NCBI RefSeq assembly: GCF_038050405.1 | Contig: NZ_CP150901.1 | Coordinates: 4,030,001-4,094,000 of the forward strand | Reading direction: 5' to 3' | Origin: Paraburkholderia sp. IMGN_8 | Lineage (GTDB): Bacteria > Pseudomonadota > Gammaproteobacteria > Burkholderiales > Burkholderiaceae | Length of the DNA: 64,000 bases | Part shown: positions 42,778 to 51,121 of the stretch, one piece after another | Layout of the letters: every line of letters begins with the position of its first letter | Position numbering within the stretch: position 1 is the stretch's first letter | The notes under the pieces: generated by a model | What the model saw: the letters and a program-made list of their open reading frames with translations, nothing else | Told to the model about the DNA's origin: nothing | The model's database searches: none | Translations under genes and position numbers: made by a program

Positions 42778-44004
42778 ATGCAGGCTGTTCCCCCGCTCGA
42801 ACAAGACACCGTCGACGTGCTCGTCGATGCGCCGCCTGCTGATGCAGGCGCGCATGCAGCCGTGAATGCGCACGCGCCCAGCCATGCCGCCAACGACGCG
42901 CCGGTGCGCGATCTGCGCCGCGTCGGCATTCATCCCGATTACTGGTATCCGCTGGCGTGGTCGAACGAGGTAAAGCGTGGCAAGGCGCACGGTGTGACGT
43001 TCGCGGGCGAACCGATCGTGCTGGTACGCACGGAATCGGGCGCGGTGTTCGCATTGGAGGACCGCTGCGCGCATCGTCAGGTGCCGTTGCATCAGGGCGT
43101 GGTGGACGGTGAGTCGATCCGCTGCTGCTATCACGGCTGGACGTACGACTGCTCCGGCAAGTGCATCGACGTGCCGTATCTGGGCCGCGATCGTTTGCCG
43201 AACGGCGTTCGTTCGTATCCGTGCCGCGAAGTCGAGGGCCTGATTTTCGTGTTTCCCGGCGATGCCGCTCTGGCTGAAGAGCGTCCGTTGCCGGCTCTCG
43301 GTTCGGTATCGGACAAGAAGTACAAGACGCGCCGGTTCGGCCGCGCGGTGAGCTGCCACTATTCGTTCATGCACGAGAACCTGATGGACATGAACCATCA
43401 GTTCCTGCATCGCCGGCAAATGGGGCAGATGCGTGCGCGTTCAGTGGGTCGCCGGCGTGGCGAAGGCTGGGTCGAAGTCGATTACACGTTTGCACGCATG
43501 GCTGGCCAGCAGCCGATCGGCGAAGCGATTGTATTCGGCCAGAGCCGCAAGACCGGGGGCGACAACGACAAGGACGTGATGACGATCCGCACCGGTTACC
43601 CGTATCAGACGCTGCAAATCCGCACGTCCGATCAGACGCTGGTGATGGATTTATGGATCGTCTACGTGCCGCTCGATCGCGAGCAGCGCACTAACCGCAC
43701 GTTTGGTTTGCTCTCGATCCGCAAGCCGGGCATTCCGGGCGTGCTGAATCTCGCGTGGCCGCTGCTGGTGTGGTTCACCGAACGCATTTTCAAGGAAGAC
43801 CGCGAGATCGTAGAAGCCGAACAGCGCGCGCACGACAAGCAGGGCGCGGACTGGAACCACGAAGTGTTTCCGGTCATCAACGAACTGCGCGCGTTGCTGC
43901 GGGAGAGCGGCGCGCCGGACCACGTGGTGGGGGGTGGCACCGGCGATACGTCGGTGATTCGGTTCTGGGATTCGCGTCACGGCAATCCATTGTCGAATAC
44001 CTGA
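42778..44004 (+). CDS. Stand-alone Rieske oxygenase, alpha subunit
   Basis: A 408-aa Rieske oxygenase. An N-terminal Ala/Asp-rich stretch of about 35 residues precedes YWYPLAWSNEVKRG. The cluster ligands are CAHRQVPLHQG and CCYHGW (residues about 96-122), and the iron site is NLMDMNHQFLH near residue 201. It is distinct from the oxygenase at 18629 and has no ferredoxin or reductase gene next to it, so it must borrow electrons. The start has GGAG upstream. It stands alone after the glycosyltransferase; the substrate is unknown. Confidence 0.87.
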   Translation: MQAVPPLEQDTVDVLVDAPPADAGAHAAVNAHAPSHAANDAPVRDLRRVGIHPDYWYPLAWSNEVKRGKAHGVTFAGEPIVLVRTESGAVFALEDRCAHRQVPLHQGVVDGESIRCCYHGWTYDCSGKCIDVPYLGRDRLPNGVRSYPCREVEGLIFVFPGDAALAEERPLPALGSVSDKKYKTRRFGRAVSCHYSFMHENLMDMNHQFLHRRQMGQMRARSVGRRRGEGWVEVDYTFARMAGQQPIGEAIVFGQSRKTGGDNDKDVMTIRTGYPYQTLQIRTSDQTLVMDLWIVYVPLDREQRTNRTFGLLSIRKPGIPGVLNLAWPLLVWFTERIFKEDREIVEAEQRAHDKQGADWNHEVFPVINELRALLRESGAPDHVVGGGTGDTSVIRFWDSRHGNPLSNT

Positions 44005-44139
44005 TATTCGAATTTTTTGACGCCGCGCAGGATCGTACAATCGTCGGCGACGATGACCTGCGAGCCGCCGGCACCGGCTATAACAACACACGCGAGGCGC
44101 AGGACCATCGGCTATTCCAAACCATAACTAATCGCCGAG

Positions 44140-44412
44140 GCGCCCGATGGTTTTGTGAAGTACCGCTACGGCGCGCGCAGCGCCGCCGGAAGTATGACTG
44201 CCTTGTCACCAGCGCGGAATGTGCGAGAACACTGATTCCAGATGCTCCACTACCTCCTCCAAGCCAGGGGACCCGCTTAAGAATTAGCGGTGTGAAGCCG
44301 CTTTCTTTGCTTACTTTCTTTGCGGCGGCAAAGAAAGTAAGTGCCTGCCCCGCACAGGGGCGACGCTAATAAACCAATATCAAATCAAGGAAAGGCCAAC
44401 GCCGTAGGCACA
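44140..44412. repeat. Third copy of the dispersed repeat
   Basis: About 270 bp, near-identical to 12745-13000 and inverted relative to 12156-12410, with the same hairpin CTTACTTTCTTTG/CAAAGAAAGTAAG (44310-44341) and GCCCC/GGGGC element. It lies in the intergenic space between the Rieske oxygenase and the small membrane protein gene. Frames inside it are not genes. Confidence 0.9.
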
Positions 44413-44637
44413 CAGAGGTAAGCGCCGCGCAGGCAAACAAGCTTAAGCAAAAGCCAACGCCGTGCACAACAACCCCCCAAAAAAAACCATGAAGAATTGG
44501 TCCATCTCCAAAGGGTAACGAATCCAGCCCGTTCGAGAAGCGACAATGGCACTAATGCACATCGGTTTGCGCAAATCGGCATGCGCCAGCCCCAACCCCA
44601 TGTACTATTTCGTTTTTTCCGTAATCAAGAACGCCAC

Positions 44638-44772
44638 GTGACTGCTTCCAAATCCCCTATCGCCCAACAAATTCCCGCTTCTTCGCGTAAATCCCTCACA
44701 TTGCTGCAATTGCTTGGCCTCATCAGCGGCGCGGCTCTGATCGCCGCTATCCTGCTGAACCAGCTGGTTTAA
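44638..44772 (+). CDS. Small single-span membrane protein
   Basis: A 44-aa frame starting GTG at 44638 (VTASKSPIAQQIP). A polar 20-residue N-terminus is followed by one hydrophobic helix (LTLLQLLGLISGAALIAAI) and a short LLNQLV tail. An AAGA stretch lies upstream. The longer frame to 44497 begins in unstructured sequence and is rejected. It precedes the rubredoxin gene by 78 bases. Existence is plausible but rests only on the pattern. Confidence 0.5.
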   Translation: MTASKSPIAQQIPASSRKSLTLLQLLGLISGAALIAAILLNQLV

Positions 44773-44850
44773 TCCCGCCGCAAGCCCTCGCTGCACGCAT
44801 CCGACCTAACGCCGGCGCTGGCCGCCGGCTTCATCGAACTCCGATTTGCC

Positions 44851-45267
44851 ATGTACAAGAAGGGCGTAGCCGTAGAAATCCAGTTTTCCCCCGAGCGGCT
44901 GAACGACGGCGCCGGCGACCCGTACTGGATCGATTTGACGCACACAGAAGCGCAGCGTCTGTTGGAAAGCCTGCAGGCGCGTCTGGCCGAAAGCGCCACG
45001 GGCACTGCCGCGCCGCTGGTCGTGAGTCTCGATGAGACGCCGGCTTTGCAGGGAGCCGATGCGCCGCACGCAGTGGTAGAAAACCGGGCACTGGCGGACG
45101 ACTTCAAGCAGTGGGTCTGCGTGATCTGCGGCTGGGTCTACGACGAAGCCGCCGGTTTGCCCGACGAGGGCATCGTGCCCGGCACGCGCTGGGCGGATGT
45201 TCCGGCCGATTGGCGTTGCCCTTTGTGCGATGTGGGCAAGGAAGATTTTGCGTTGGTCGAGTTTTGA
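44851..45267 (+). CDS. Rubredoxin with N-terminal extension
   Basis: A 138-aa protein. Residues 85-138 are a rubredoxin domain with both iron-binding pairs (CVICGWVYDEAAGLPDEG and CPLCDVGKEDF). The first 80 residues (VEIQFSPERLNDGAGDPYW, then a helical LTHTEAQRLLESLQARL) form an unfamiliar extra domain, whereas free rubredoxins are about 55 aa. It is a one-electron carrier in the cytoplasm. Possible clients include oxygenases or peroxide detoxification, but none is adjacent except the lone Rieske oxygenase 850 bases upstream. Confidence 0.85.
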   Translation: MYKKGVAVEIQFSPERLNDGAGDPYWIDLTHTEAQRLLESLQARLAESATGTAAPLVVSLDETPALQGADAPHAVVENRALADDFKQWVCVICGWVYDEAAGLPDEGIVPGTRWADVPADWRCPLCDVGKEDFALVEF

Positions 45268-45403
45268 GGTTGGCCAATGGCCTGGCTTGGCGCCGGGTAC
45301 AAATCAGCGTTAGCCCGCGCCTTCCGGAAAATCCGCCCCAACCGTTGTGGCTTCCCTCACATCGAAGTCGCCACGCATGAAGTCCAGCTTCGTGTGCGCC
45401 AGT

Positions 45404-46360
45404 TCAGACGTGTTTCTGCGTTCGAGCGCCCGACGTGCGCCGAGCGTGAGTGTGATTTTTCAACTGTAGCCGCAGCGCAGCCGCCTCGCTCTGCAGCGCC
45501 TCGACGAACGCGCCAGCCAGCGGATGGCTCGGACGATGCTCCGGATGTACCACGCTCACGCGAAACGGAAACGACACGGCGAGCGGCCGGATATGCAGAT
45601 TACGGCCCACGAAATCGAGCGCGGTAAGCGGATTGACGATAGCTAAACCAAGGCCTCGCCGTACGAAACTGCAAACGGAAACGGCCGTGGGTGTCTCGAT
45701 CATCTGCCGGCGTGCGATGTCCGCTTGCGCGAACGCTTCGTCGATCTGAATCCGGTACGGATCGCTCGACGACAAGCTGATGAAAGGCTGATTCGCGAAA
45801 TCCTTCAGTTCAATCGCGCGCTTTGCAAGCAGCGGATGCGCGTCGGGCAGCACGCAGACTTCGTCCACTTCGAGCAGCGGCGTGAGTAGCGTGCCGGCCG
45901 GCGGCGCGCCGTGTTCGGTCAGGCCGAGATCGTAGCGCTGCGCGGTCAGCCACTCTTCGAGAAACGGCGATTCCTGTGTGGCGATCGACAGGCTCACGCC
46001 CGGCTGAGCGTCGTGGAATCGTTTGGACGCGCCGGGCAGGATCGAATGTGAAAACGCGGGCAGCGCGATGATCGAGAGCTGCCCGCCCTGAAATTCGCGC
46101 AGGCTTGCCGCTGTCGAGGCGACTCGTTCGAGTCCGATATACGCGCGCTTGATCTCGTCGAAGAGCGTCAGTGCGGACATGGTGGGACGCAGGCGTCCAT
46201 GCACGCGTTCGAACAACGCAAAGCCGATGCTTTGTTCCATGCGCGCGAGTTCACGGCTCACGGTGGGCTGCGAGGTGAACAACATCTCGGCCGCTTTGGT
46301 GACGCTGCCTGCGGTCATCAACGCGCGGAAGACTTCGATATGCCGATGCGTGAGCGCCAT
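45404..46360 (-). CDS. lysR: LysR, activator of lysA
   Basis: A 318-aa LysR-family regulator that matches the founding member, E. coli LysR: HRHIEVFRALMTAGSVTKAA, then TSQPTVSRELARMEQSIG, ERVHGRLRPT, and the distinctive IATQESPFLEEWLTAQRYD, followed by DEVCVLPDAHPL. It should activate the divergent lysA gene in response to diaminopimelate/lysine levels. The start at 46360 is set by the MALTHRH N-terminus; the frame to 46561 is rejected because it lies in lysA. Only about 70-106 bases separate the two starts. Confidence 0.88.
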   Translation of the reverse strand: MALTHRHIEVFRALMTAGSVTKAAEMLFTSQPTVSRELARMEQSIGFALFERVHGRLRPTMSALTLFDEIKRAYIGLERVASTAASLREFQGGQLSIIALPAFSHSILPGASKRFHDAQPGVSLSIATQESPFLEEWLTAQRYDLGLTEHGAPPAGTLLTPLLEVDEVCVLPDAHPLLAKRAIELKDFANQPFISLSSSDPYRIQIDEAFAQADIARRQMIETPTAVSVCSFVRRGLGLAIVNPLTALDFVGRNLHIRPLAVSFPFRVSVVHPEHRPSHPLAGAFVEALQSEAAALRLQLKNHTHARRTSGARTQKHV

Positions 46361-46430
46361 GGTGCCTATATCAGGAATGAATGGAAGAGCGAAGAATTGG
46401 TATTTTACTGAATGCACGGTTCTCAGCATT

Positions 46431-47708
46431 ATGCCGGTCAAGCCTTCGCATAGAGACGTGAGAACCGTGACCACTTTCGATCCGCAACAACTCGTTGAAC
46501 TCGCCGGACAGCACGGCACGCCGTTGTGGGTGTATAACGCCGACGTAATCCGCCAACGCATCGCCGAATTGCGCAGCTTTGACGTGATCCGCTACGCGCA
46601 AAAGGCGTGCTCGAATCTGCATATCCTGAAGCTGATGCGCGACGAAGGGACCATGGTCGACGCTGTGTCCTTGGGCGAAATCGCGCGTAGTCTCGCGGCG
46701 GGCTTCACACCGGATGGCGATCCAGAAGGTGTCGTTTTTACCGCTGATCTGATCGACCACGCGACGCTGGCTACGGTGCTCGCGCACCGCATCACCGTCA
46801 ACGCCGGGTCGCTCGATATGCTCGAGCGCGTGGGGCTGAACGCGCCTGAAGGTCATCGAGTGTGGCTGCGGATCAACCCAGGTTTTGGACACGGACACAG
46901 CAATAAGACCAACACGGGCGGCGAGCATAGCAAGCATGGCATCTGGCTCGATGACGTGGCGCGCGCAGTAGAAATCGTGCGTCGTTACGGCTTGACGCTG
47001 GTTGGACTGCACATGCATATCGGCTCAGGCGTCGACTATGCGCATCTGTCGCGAGTGTGCGATTCGATGGTCGAGGCGGTCAAACGTTTGGGTCACGATA
47101 TCGAAGCGATTTCCGCCGGCGGCGGCTTATCGGTGCCGTATGGTGAAGGCGAGCCGCGCATCGACGCCGAACATTATTTCCGTCTTTGGGACGCTGCGCG
47201 CCGGCAGATCGAGGCGCATGTCGGGCATCGCGTGAGGCTGGAAATCGAACCGGGGCGTTTTCTGGTCGCAGAAGCGGGCGTGCTGGTCGCCGAGGTGCAC
47301 GCACTGAATCGACGGCCGAACCGGCATTTCGCGCTCGTCGACGCGGGCTTCAATGATCTGGTGCGTCCGTCGTTTTACGGCAGTCGTCACGAGATGAGCG
47401 TGGTGAAGCGCAACGGCACGCTTAGCGAAAAGCCGCGCGAATCGTTCGCGGTGGCCGGCCCTTTGTGTGAAGCCGGCGATGTGTTCACGCAAGCAGCGGG
47501 CGGCGTCGTTGAGAGCCGGTCTATGCCCGCGCCTGAAGTGGGGGATTTTGTCGTGTTTCACGATGCGGGCGCATATGGCGCATCGATGTCATCGAACTAC
47601 AACAGCCGGCCGCTCGCGCCTGAGCTGTTGCTGGAGAACGGCAAGCCGCGTCTGATCCGTCGTCGGCAGACGATCGAGGAGTTGTTGACGCTGGAGGCGT
47701 TGGCCTGA
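46431..47708 (+). CDS. lysA: Diaminopimelate decarboxylase (E. coli LysA type)
   Basis: A 425-aa PLP enzyme converting meso-diaminopimelate to lysine. RYAQKACSNLHILKLMR holds the PLP Lys near residue 58. NPGFGHGHSNKTNTGGEHSK, MHIGSGVDYAHL and LEIEPGRFLVAEAGVL follow, with the second-subunit catalytic Cys in VAGPLCEAGDVF. Sequence is much closer to the enterobacterial short-type LysA than to the usual beta-proteobacterial enzyme. It is divergent from lysR. The start is uncertain: ATG 46431 is used; GTG 46467 (VTTFDPQQ) is nearly as good and leaves more room for the operator. Confidence 0.88.
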   Translation: MPVKPSHRDVRTVTTFDPQQLVELAGQHGTPLWVYNADVIRQRIAELRSFDVIRYAQKACSNLHILKLMRDEGTMVDAVSLGEIARSLAAGFTPDGDPEGVVFTADLIDHATLATVLAHRITVNAGSLDMLERVGLNAPEGHRVWLRINPGFGHGHSNKTNTGGEHSKHGIWLDDVARAVEIVRRYGLTLVGLHMHIGSGVDYAHLSRVCDSMVEAVKRLGHDIEAISAGGGLSVPYGEGEPRIDAEHYFRLWDAARRQIEAHVGHRVRLEIEPGRFLVAEAGVLVAEVHALNRRPNRHFALVDAGFNDLVRPSFYGSRHEMSVVKRNGTLSEKPRESFAVAGPLCEAGDVFTQAAGGVVESRSMPAPEVGDFVVFHDAGAYGASMSSNYNSRPLAPELLLENGKPRLIRRRQTIEELLTLEALA

Positions 47709-47726
47709 TTCACCGAGGTCGCTCCG

Positions 47727-48638
47727 TCAGCGCGCCCTCACCGTGCGTGTGTACGAAGCAATCATCGTGGCGAGCTCCTGCGCGGCGGGCGTGACCGGAA
47801 TCGCCGCACGCTGCAACAGGCACACGTTCTGTTCGACCGCGCGTTCACGCACCGCGATCGACGTGAGCGTGCTCGCAAACGGCCCGTGCTTCGCGACGAT
47901 CGACGGTTCCAGCGACAGACAATCCGTCGCGCCGACCAGATGCAGCGCCTCGAACAGGCCTTCCACCGTCGCGATGATTTTCGGCGCGGGCAAGCCGTGG
48001 CTCTCGAACAGATGGTTCAGGCGATTCACCTGCGGATCGCCGGTGAGATTCGGCGAGCGCGTGGCTACCCATGTGCAATCGGCCAGTTCGGCCAGCGAGG
48101 TCGCACCCGCTTTCGGATGACCGTGCCGGCAGACGATCACCGGATCGGACGGATACAGCGGCGTGATCGACAGATCGGCTGTATCGGTATGTTTCGACAC
48201 CAGCGCGACGGCGAAATCCAGCGTGCCTTCGCGGATCCACGAAATCATCATCCGCGAGGTGCCGGTGCGCAGATGTACCGCGACGCGTTCGAAGCGCGCC
48301 CGAAATTCCGTCAGCACTGGCGCGAACGCATCGATCAGCGGCTCGGTGGTCATTCCGAACGTGACTTCGCCGGCGTAGTCGCCACGCAACTGCTGCACTT
48401 CCTGTTCGGCCCGCTCGCATTCGCCGAGAATCGCGCCGGCACGCTGCAACAGCCGCTGACCCAGCGCGATCCCGCGATTCGCGCGGGTGAACAGCGTCGC
48501 GCCCAGCATCGCTTCGAGGTTTTGCAGTTGCTGGGTGATGCCGCTCTGCGCGATGCCGAGCGCCCGCGACGCCGCGCGGATGCCGCCGTGTTCGGCGACC
48601 GCCGTGAACGCGCGCAGCTGGGAGATCGTCAACGCCAT
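47727..48638 (-). CDS. LysR-family regulator (Nac/CbbR-like)
   Basis: A 303-aa LysR regulator with N-terminal winged helix-turn-helix GGIRAASRALGIAQSGITQQ then LEAMLGATLFTRANRGIAL. The ligand domain begins near residue 90 (GEVTFGMTTEPLIDAFAPVL). It lies 18 bases past convergent lysA and is divergent from the succinylglutamate desuccinylase-like gene, its likeliest target; the intergenic region carries TGATCA elements near 48662. The ligand is unknown. Confidence 0.85.
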   Translation of the reverse strand: MALTISQLRAFTAVAEHGGIRAASRALGIAQSGITQQLQNLEAMLGATLFTRANRGIALGQRLLQRAGAILGECERAEQEVQQLRGDYAGEVTFGMTTEPLIDAFAPVLTEFRARFERVAVHLRTGTSRMMISWIREGTLDFAVALVSKHTDTADLSITPLYPSDPVIVCRHGHPKAGATSLAELADCTWVATRSPNLTGDPQVNRLNHLFESHGLPAPKIIATVEGLFEALHLVGATDCLSLEPSIVAKHGPFASTLTSIAVRERAVEQNVCLLQRAAIPVTPAAQELATMIASYTRTVRAR

Positions 48639-48754
48639 GAAAGATTTCCACGATCAGAAAAAGTGATCATGATAGTCCGATCGGGACTTCTTTGAAGCGC
48701 GATGGCGACATAGGATGGCCCGGTAGGACTCCGCCCAACCCACATCCTTCGCCC

Positions 48755-48850
48755 ATGAAAATCCCGCTGACGATCTTGAGCGCCGCGCTGACTTTCAGCT
48801 GCGGCACGTTCGCGCGGAAGTACTTCGGCTTCGATCCGTACGGCAATTGA
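48755..48850 (+). other. 31-codon open frame, possible truncated exported peptide
   Basis: The frame MKIPLTILSAALTFSCGTFA followed by 11 residues looks like a lipoprotein-type signal sequence broken off after 31 codons. No ribosome-binding site stands out. It may be a remnant of a lost exported-protein gene or a short leader in front of the desuccinylase-like gene 33 bases downstream. Confidence 0.3.
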
Positions 48851-48883
48851 TTTTTTATTTCCTATTCTCCAGACCTTCCGCTC

Positions 48884-49999
48884 ATGAACAAGCAATCGAT
48901 TTCGCTTCTTTCGCCGGCTATCGGCACGCACCGTGAACTGGTTTCATTTCATTTTGGGCCCTCGAATAGTGGGAAAAAGATTTATATCCAGTCGTCGCTG
49001 CATGCCGATGAAACGCCGGCGATGCTGACGGCTGTTTTGCTTAAGCGTCGTTTGCTTGAGTTGGAGAAGCAGGGCGCGTTGGCGGCCGAAATCGTTCTGG
49101 TCCCTGTGGCCAATCCGGTCGGGCTTGGGCAGTTCGTGCTCGGACAGTTTCTCGGGCGCTTCGATCTTGGCAGCGGCAAGAACTTCAATCGACACTTCTT
49201 GCAGTTTTCGAAGCTGGCGGCGCGGGCTAAGGAGGTTTTGGGTTCTGATCCTTCGGAGAATCTTCGAATCGTTCGCGAGTTAATTGCTGAGGAGCTTGCG
49301 CAGCAGAAGCCGTTGACTGAGTTCGAGTCACTGCAATTGGCGTTGCTGAAGCTTTCTTTCGATGCCGATGTTGTTATCGATCTGCATTGTTCGCTTGAAG
49401 CGGCGATGCATCTCTATACCAGTGAGGCGGCTTGGCCGGAGTTTGAACCTCTGGCTCGGTATCTTGGGGCGCAGGCTTCGTTGCTTGCCACTAACTCAGG
49501 CGGTGAGTCGTTCGATGAAACGCATAGTTTGCTGTGGTGGCAGTTGCAGCAGGAGATGTCCGTCGGTAAGCCTGTGCCCGATGGGACGATTGCAGTGACT
49601 GTTGAATGCCGCGGGCAGCGGGATGTTTCTTATTCTGTTGCTCAAAAGGATGCTGATGCGATTGTTGATTTTCTTGTTTGGCGGAAGGCTATCAAGCTTG
49701 ATGCCAGGCCTTTGCCCAAGCTGCTGGCGCCTGCTACGCCGCTCGCCGGTAGTGAGCAGTTTTATGCGCCTGTTAGTGGGATTCTGGTTCATCGCGCGAC
49801 GATTGGGGACACGATTCGTGTCGGGCAAGCTTTGTTCGATATCGTCGATCCGTTGACGGATGAGACTACTACTGTTTCTAGTCAAACCGAAGGTGTGTTT
49901 TATATGCGGCGCGCTATTCGGTTTGTGACGGCTGGCGCGCCGTTGGGCCGCGTGACTGGTGCGCGGGCCTTTCGGACTGGGGTTTTGTTGGGGGCCTAA
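48884..49999 (+). CDS. Succinylglutamate desuccinylase/aspartoacylase family protein
   Basis: A 371-aa zinc-dependent M14-type hydrolase. Zinc ligands and catalytic residues are in SSLHADETPA near residue 38 (His, Glu), NFNRHFLQF (Arg site) near residue 104, VIDLHCSLEA (His) near residue 165 and AVTVECRG (general-base Glu) near residue 235. A C-terminal beta-barrel-like domain (YAPVSGILVHRATIGDTIRVG) follows. It deacylates an N-acyl amino acid. Codon use is visibly less G/C-biased at third positions than in neighbours, suggesting recent acquisition. Confidence 0.82.
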   Translation: MNKQSISLLSPAIGTHRELVSFHFGPSNSGKKIYIQSSLHADETPAMLTAVLLKRRLLELEKQGALAAEIVLVPVANPVGLGQFVLGQFLGRFDLGSGKNFNRHFLQFSKLAARAKEVLGSDPSENLRIVRELIAEELAQQKPLTEFESLQLALLKLSFDADVVIDLHCSLEAAMHLYTSEAAWPEFEPLARYLGAQASLLATNSGGESFDETHSLLWWQLQQEMSVGKPVPDGTIAVTVECRGQRDVSYSVAQKDADAIVDFLVWRKAIKLDARPLPKLLAPATPLAGSEQFYAPVSGILVHRATIGDTIRVGQALFDIVDPLTDETTTVSSQTEGVFYMRRAIRFVTAGAPLGRVTGARAFRTGVLLGA

Positions 50000-50417
50000 G
50001 TCCGGGCGCACTGCGCGGTACGACATCACACAATAGCGTTGCCGGCCGCAAACCTGTCGCCGCTCCGGAGCATCACGGTACGGTGCTCGCACGTTGCCGT
50101 CGTGTTTGCAATGGCCAGTGTCGTACAGATTGCCAACCCGGTTCCATCTTTTGTATTTCAGACTTATCCGATAGCTTTGTTTTAAGTGTCGATCCAGCAT
50201 TCTTGAGCGAGAACGAAACACAAGTGGGGCCGCTCAACTCGAGCCGAGGAGACTTCAAGAAAACACCTCAGTTCACTCGTCGGACGAGGGTGCAGCCTCG
50301 TGACCAGCCCCGTCAGTTTTTGATCTATACACGGACGTGTAGATGCCGAAAATCGTTGTCCGAAATTTGTTGAATGCAGCATTGATGGAACGTTGATCGC
50401 ATGCTCTGGTTGAGAAA
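50000..50417. other. Gene-poor junction at the edge of the accessory island
   Basis: Short frames on both strands give no recognisable protein. Base composition is mixed. This stretch and 50814-51121 look like eroded DNA left by past rearrangement. Confidence 0.4.
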
Positions 50418-50813
50418 ATGTCAATACATTCACGCTTCGATGCTGCGCTTCTTGCCGCAGAAGGTGATCTTCAGGCGTTCGCCGCAAAAGACCCTGCCTC
50501 TCGGGGGCGAATTCACGATATCGCATTCGGATACTCGTCGTATAAGGCGGTTCTTCACTATCGTCTTGTTCGCGCCCTCAACGAAATGGTGGCGGATGAC
50601 AACGATGCCACTCGAGAAATCGAAAGCGTCGCCGCGCTTGTGTCATCGCGCGGAAAACTGTTGTCAGGAGCCGAAATTCATCCGCGCAGGTACATTGGTC
50701 AACGTTTCGTACTGGATCACGGATGGGCTAAGGAGGGCTGTCTTGCCCGTTCAGGGATGCGGTATTCGACATCGATGCATTTCACCCCTGACGCCAGCCG
50801 AATACAAGTGTAG
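50418..50813 (+). pseudogene. Truncated serine acetyltransferase-like gene
   Basis: A 131-aa frame that begins like CysE-type serine O-acetyltransferases: AAKDPASRGRIHDIAFGYSSY, a hydrophobic helix region, and LLSGAEIHPRRYIGQRFVLDHG, matching the family's GAEIHPGARIG-FVIDHG. Immediately after DHG the sequence becomes unrelated (WAKEGCLARSG). The left-handed beta-helix hexapeptide repeats needed for catalysis are absent in all frames. I interpret a rearranged 3' end. It is a non-functional remnant, or at best a shortened orphan protein. Confidence 0.6.
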
Positions 50814-51121
50814 ATCATGCTGCCGGTCCGATCAGGAACGCACCCCCGCAGAGGTCATTTCTTATGAACCACTCGCTGAGTCACGCATGCCCGCGTAACT
50901 CAAATGAGTCTTCGAGTCTGTCGGCCGGTTCATATTGATCCTTTAGTAGCCATATTACTCGCAGTCATCCGGCACAAATACGCGTTAGAAATAAGACGGG
51001 AGGCGGATGTTTGAAAAATTGTCAACCCAACGCTATCCCGAAAATATTTGGTTGACCTGATGAGATTTAAATGGTCAGTTAGCGGGTTTGGCGACCGGAT
51101 CAGGAACAGGGGGAGCAGTTT
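50814..51121. other. Intergenic region upstream of vgrG
   Basis: No gene is seen. It presumably holds the vgrG promoter; no sigma-54 -24/-12 pair was found by eye. The only clear signal is ACAGGGGGAG at 51106-51115, a strong ribosome-binding site for the TTG start at 51122. Confidence 0.45.

Noticed and set aside
50083..50526. Overlapping frames on both strands at the island edge
   Set aside because: No start signals, motifs or consistent composition; treated as non-coding.
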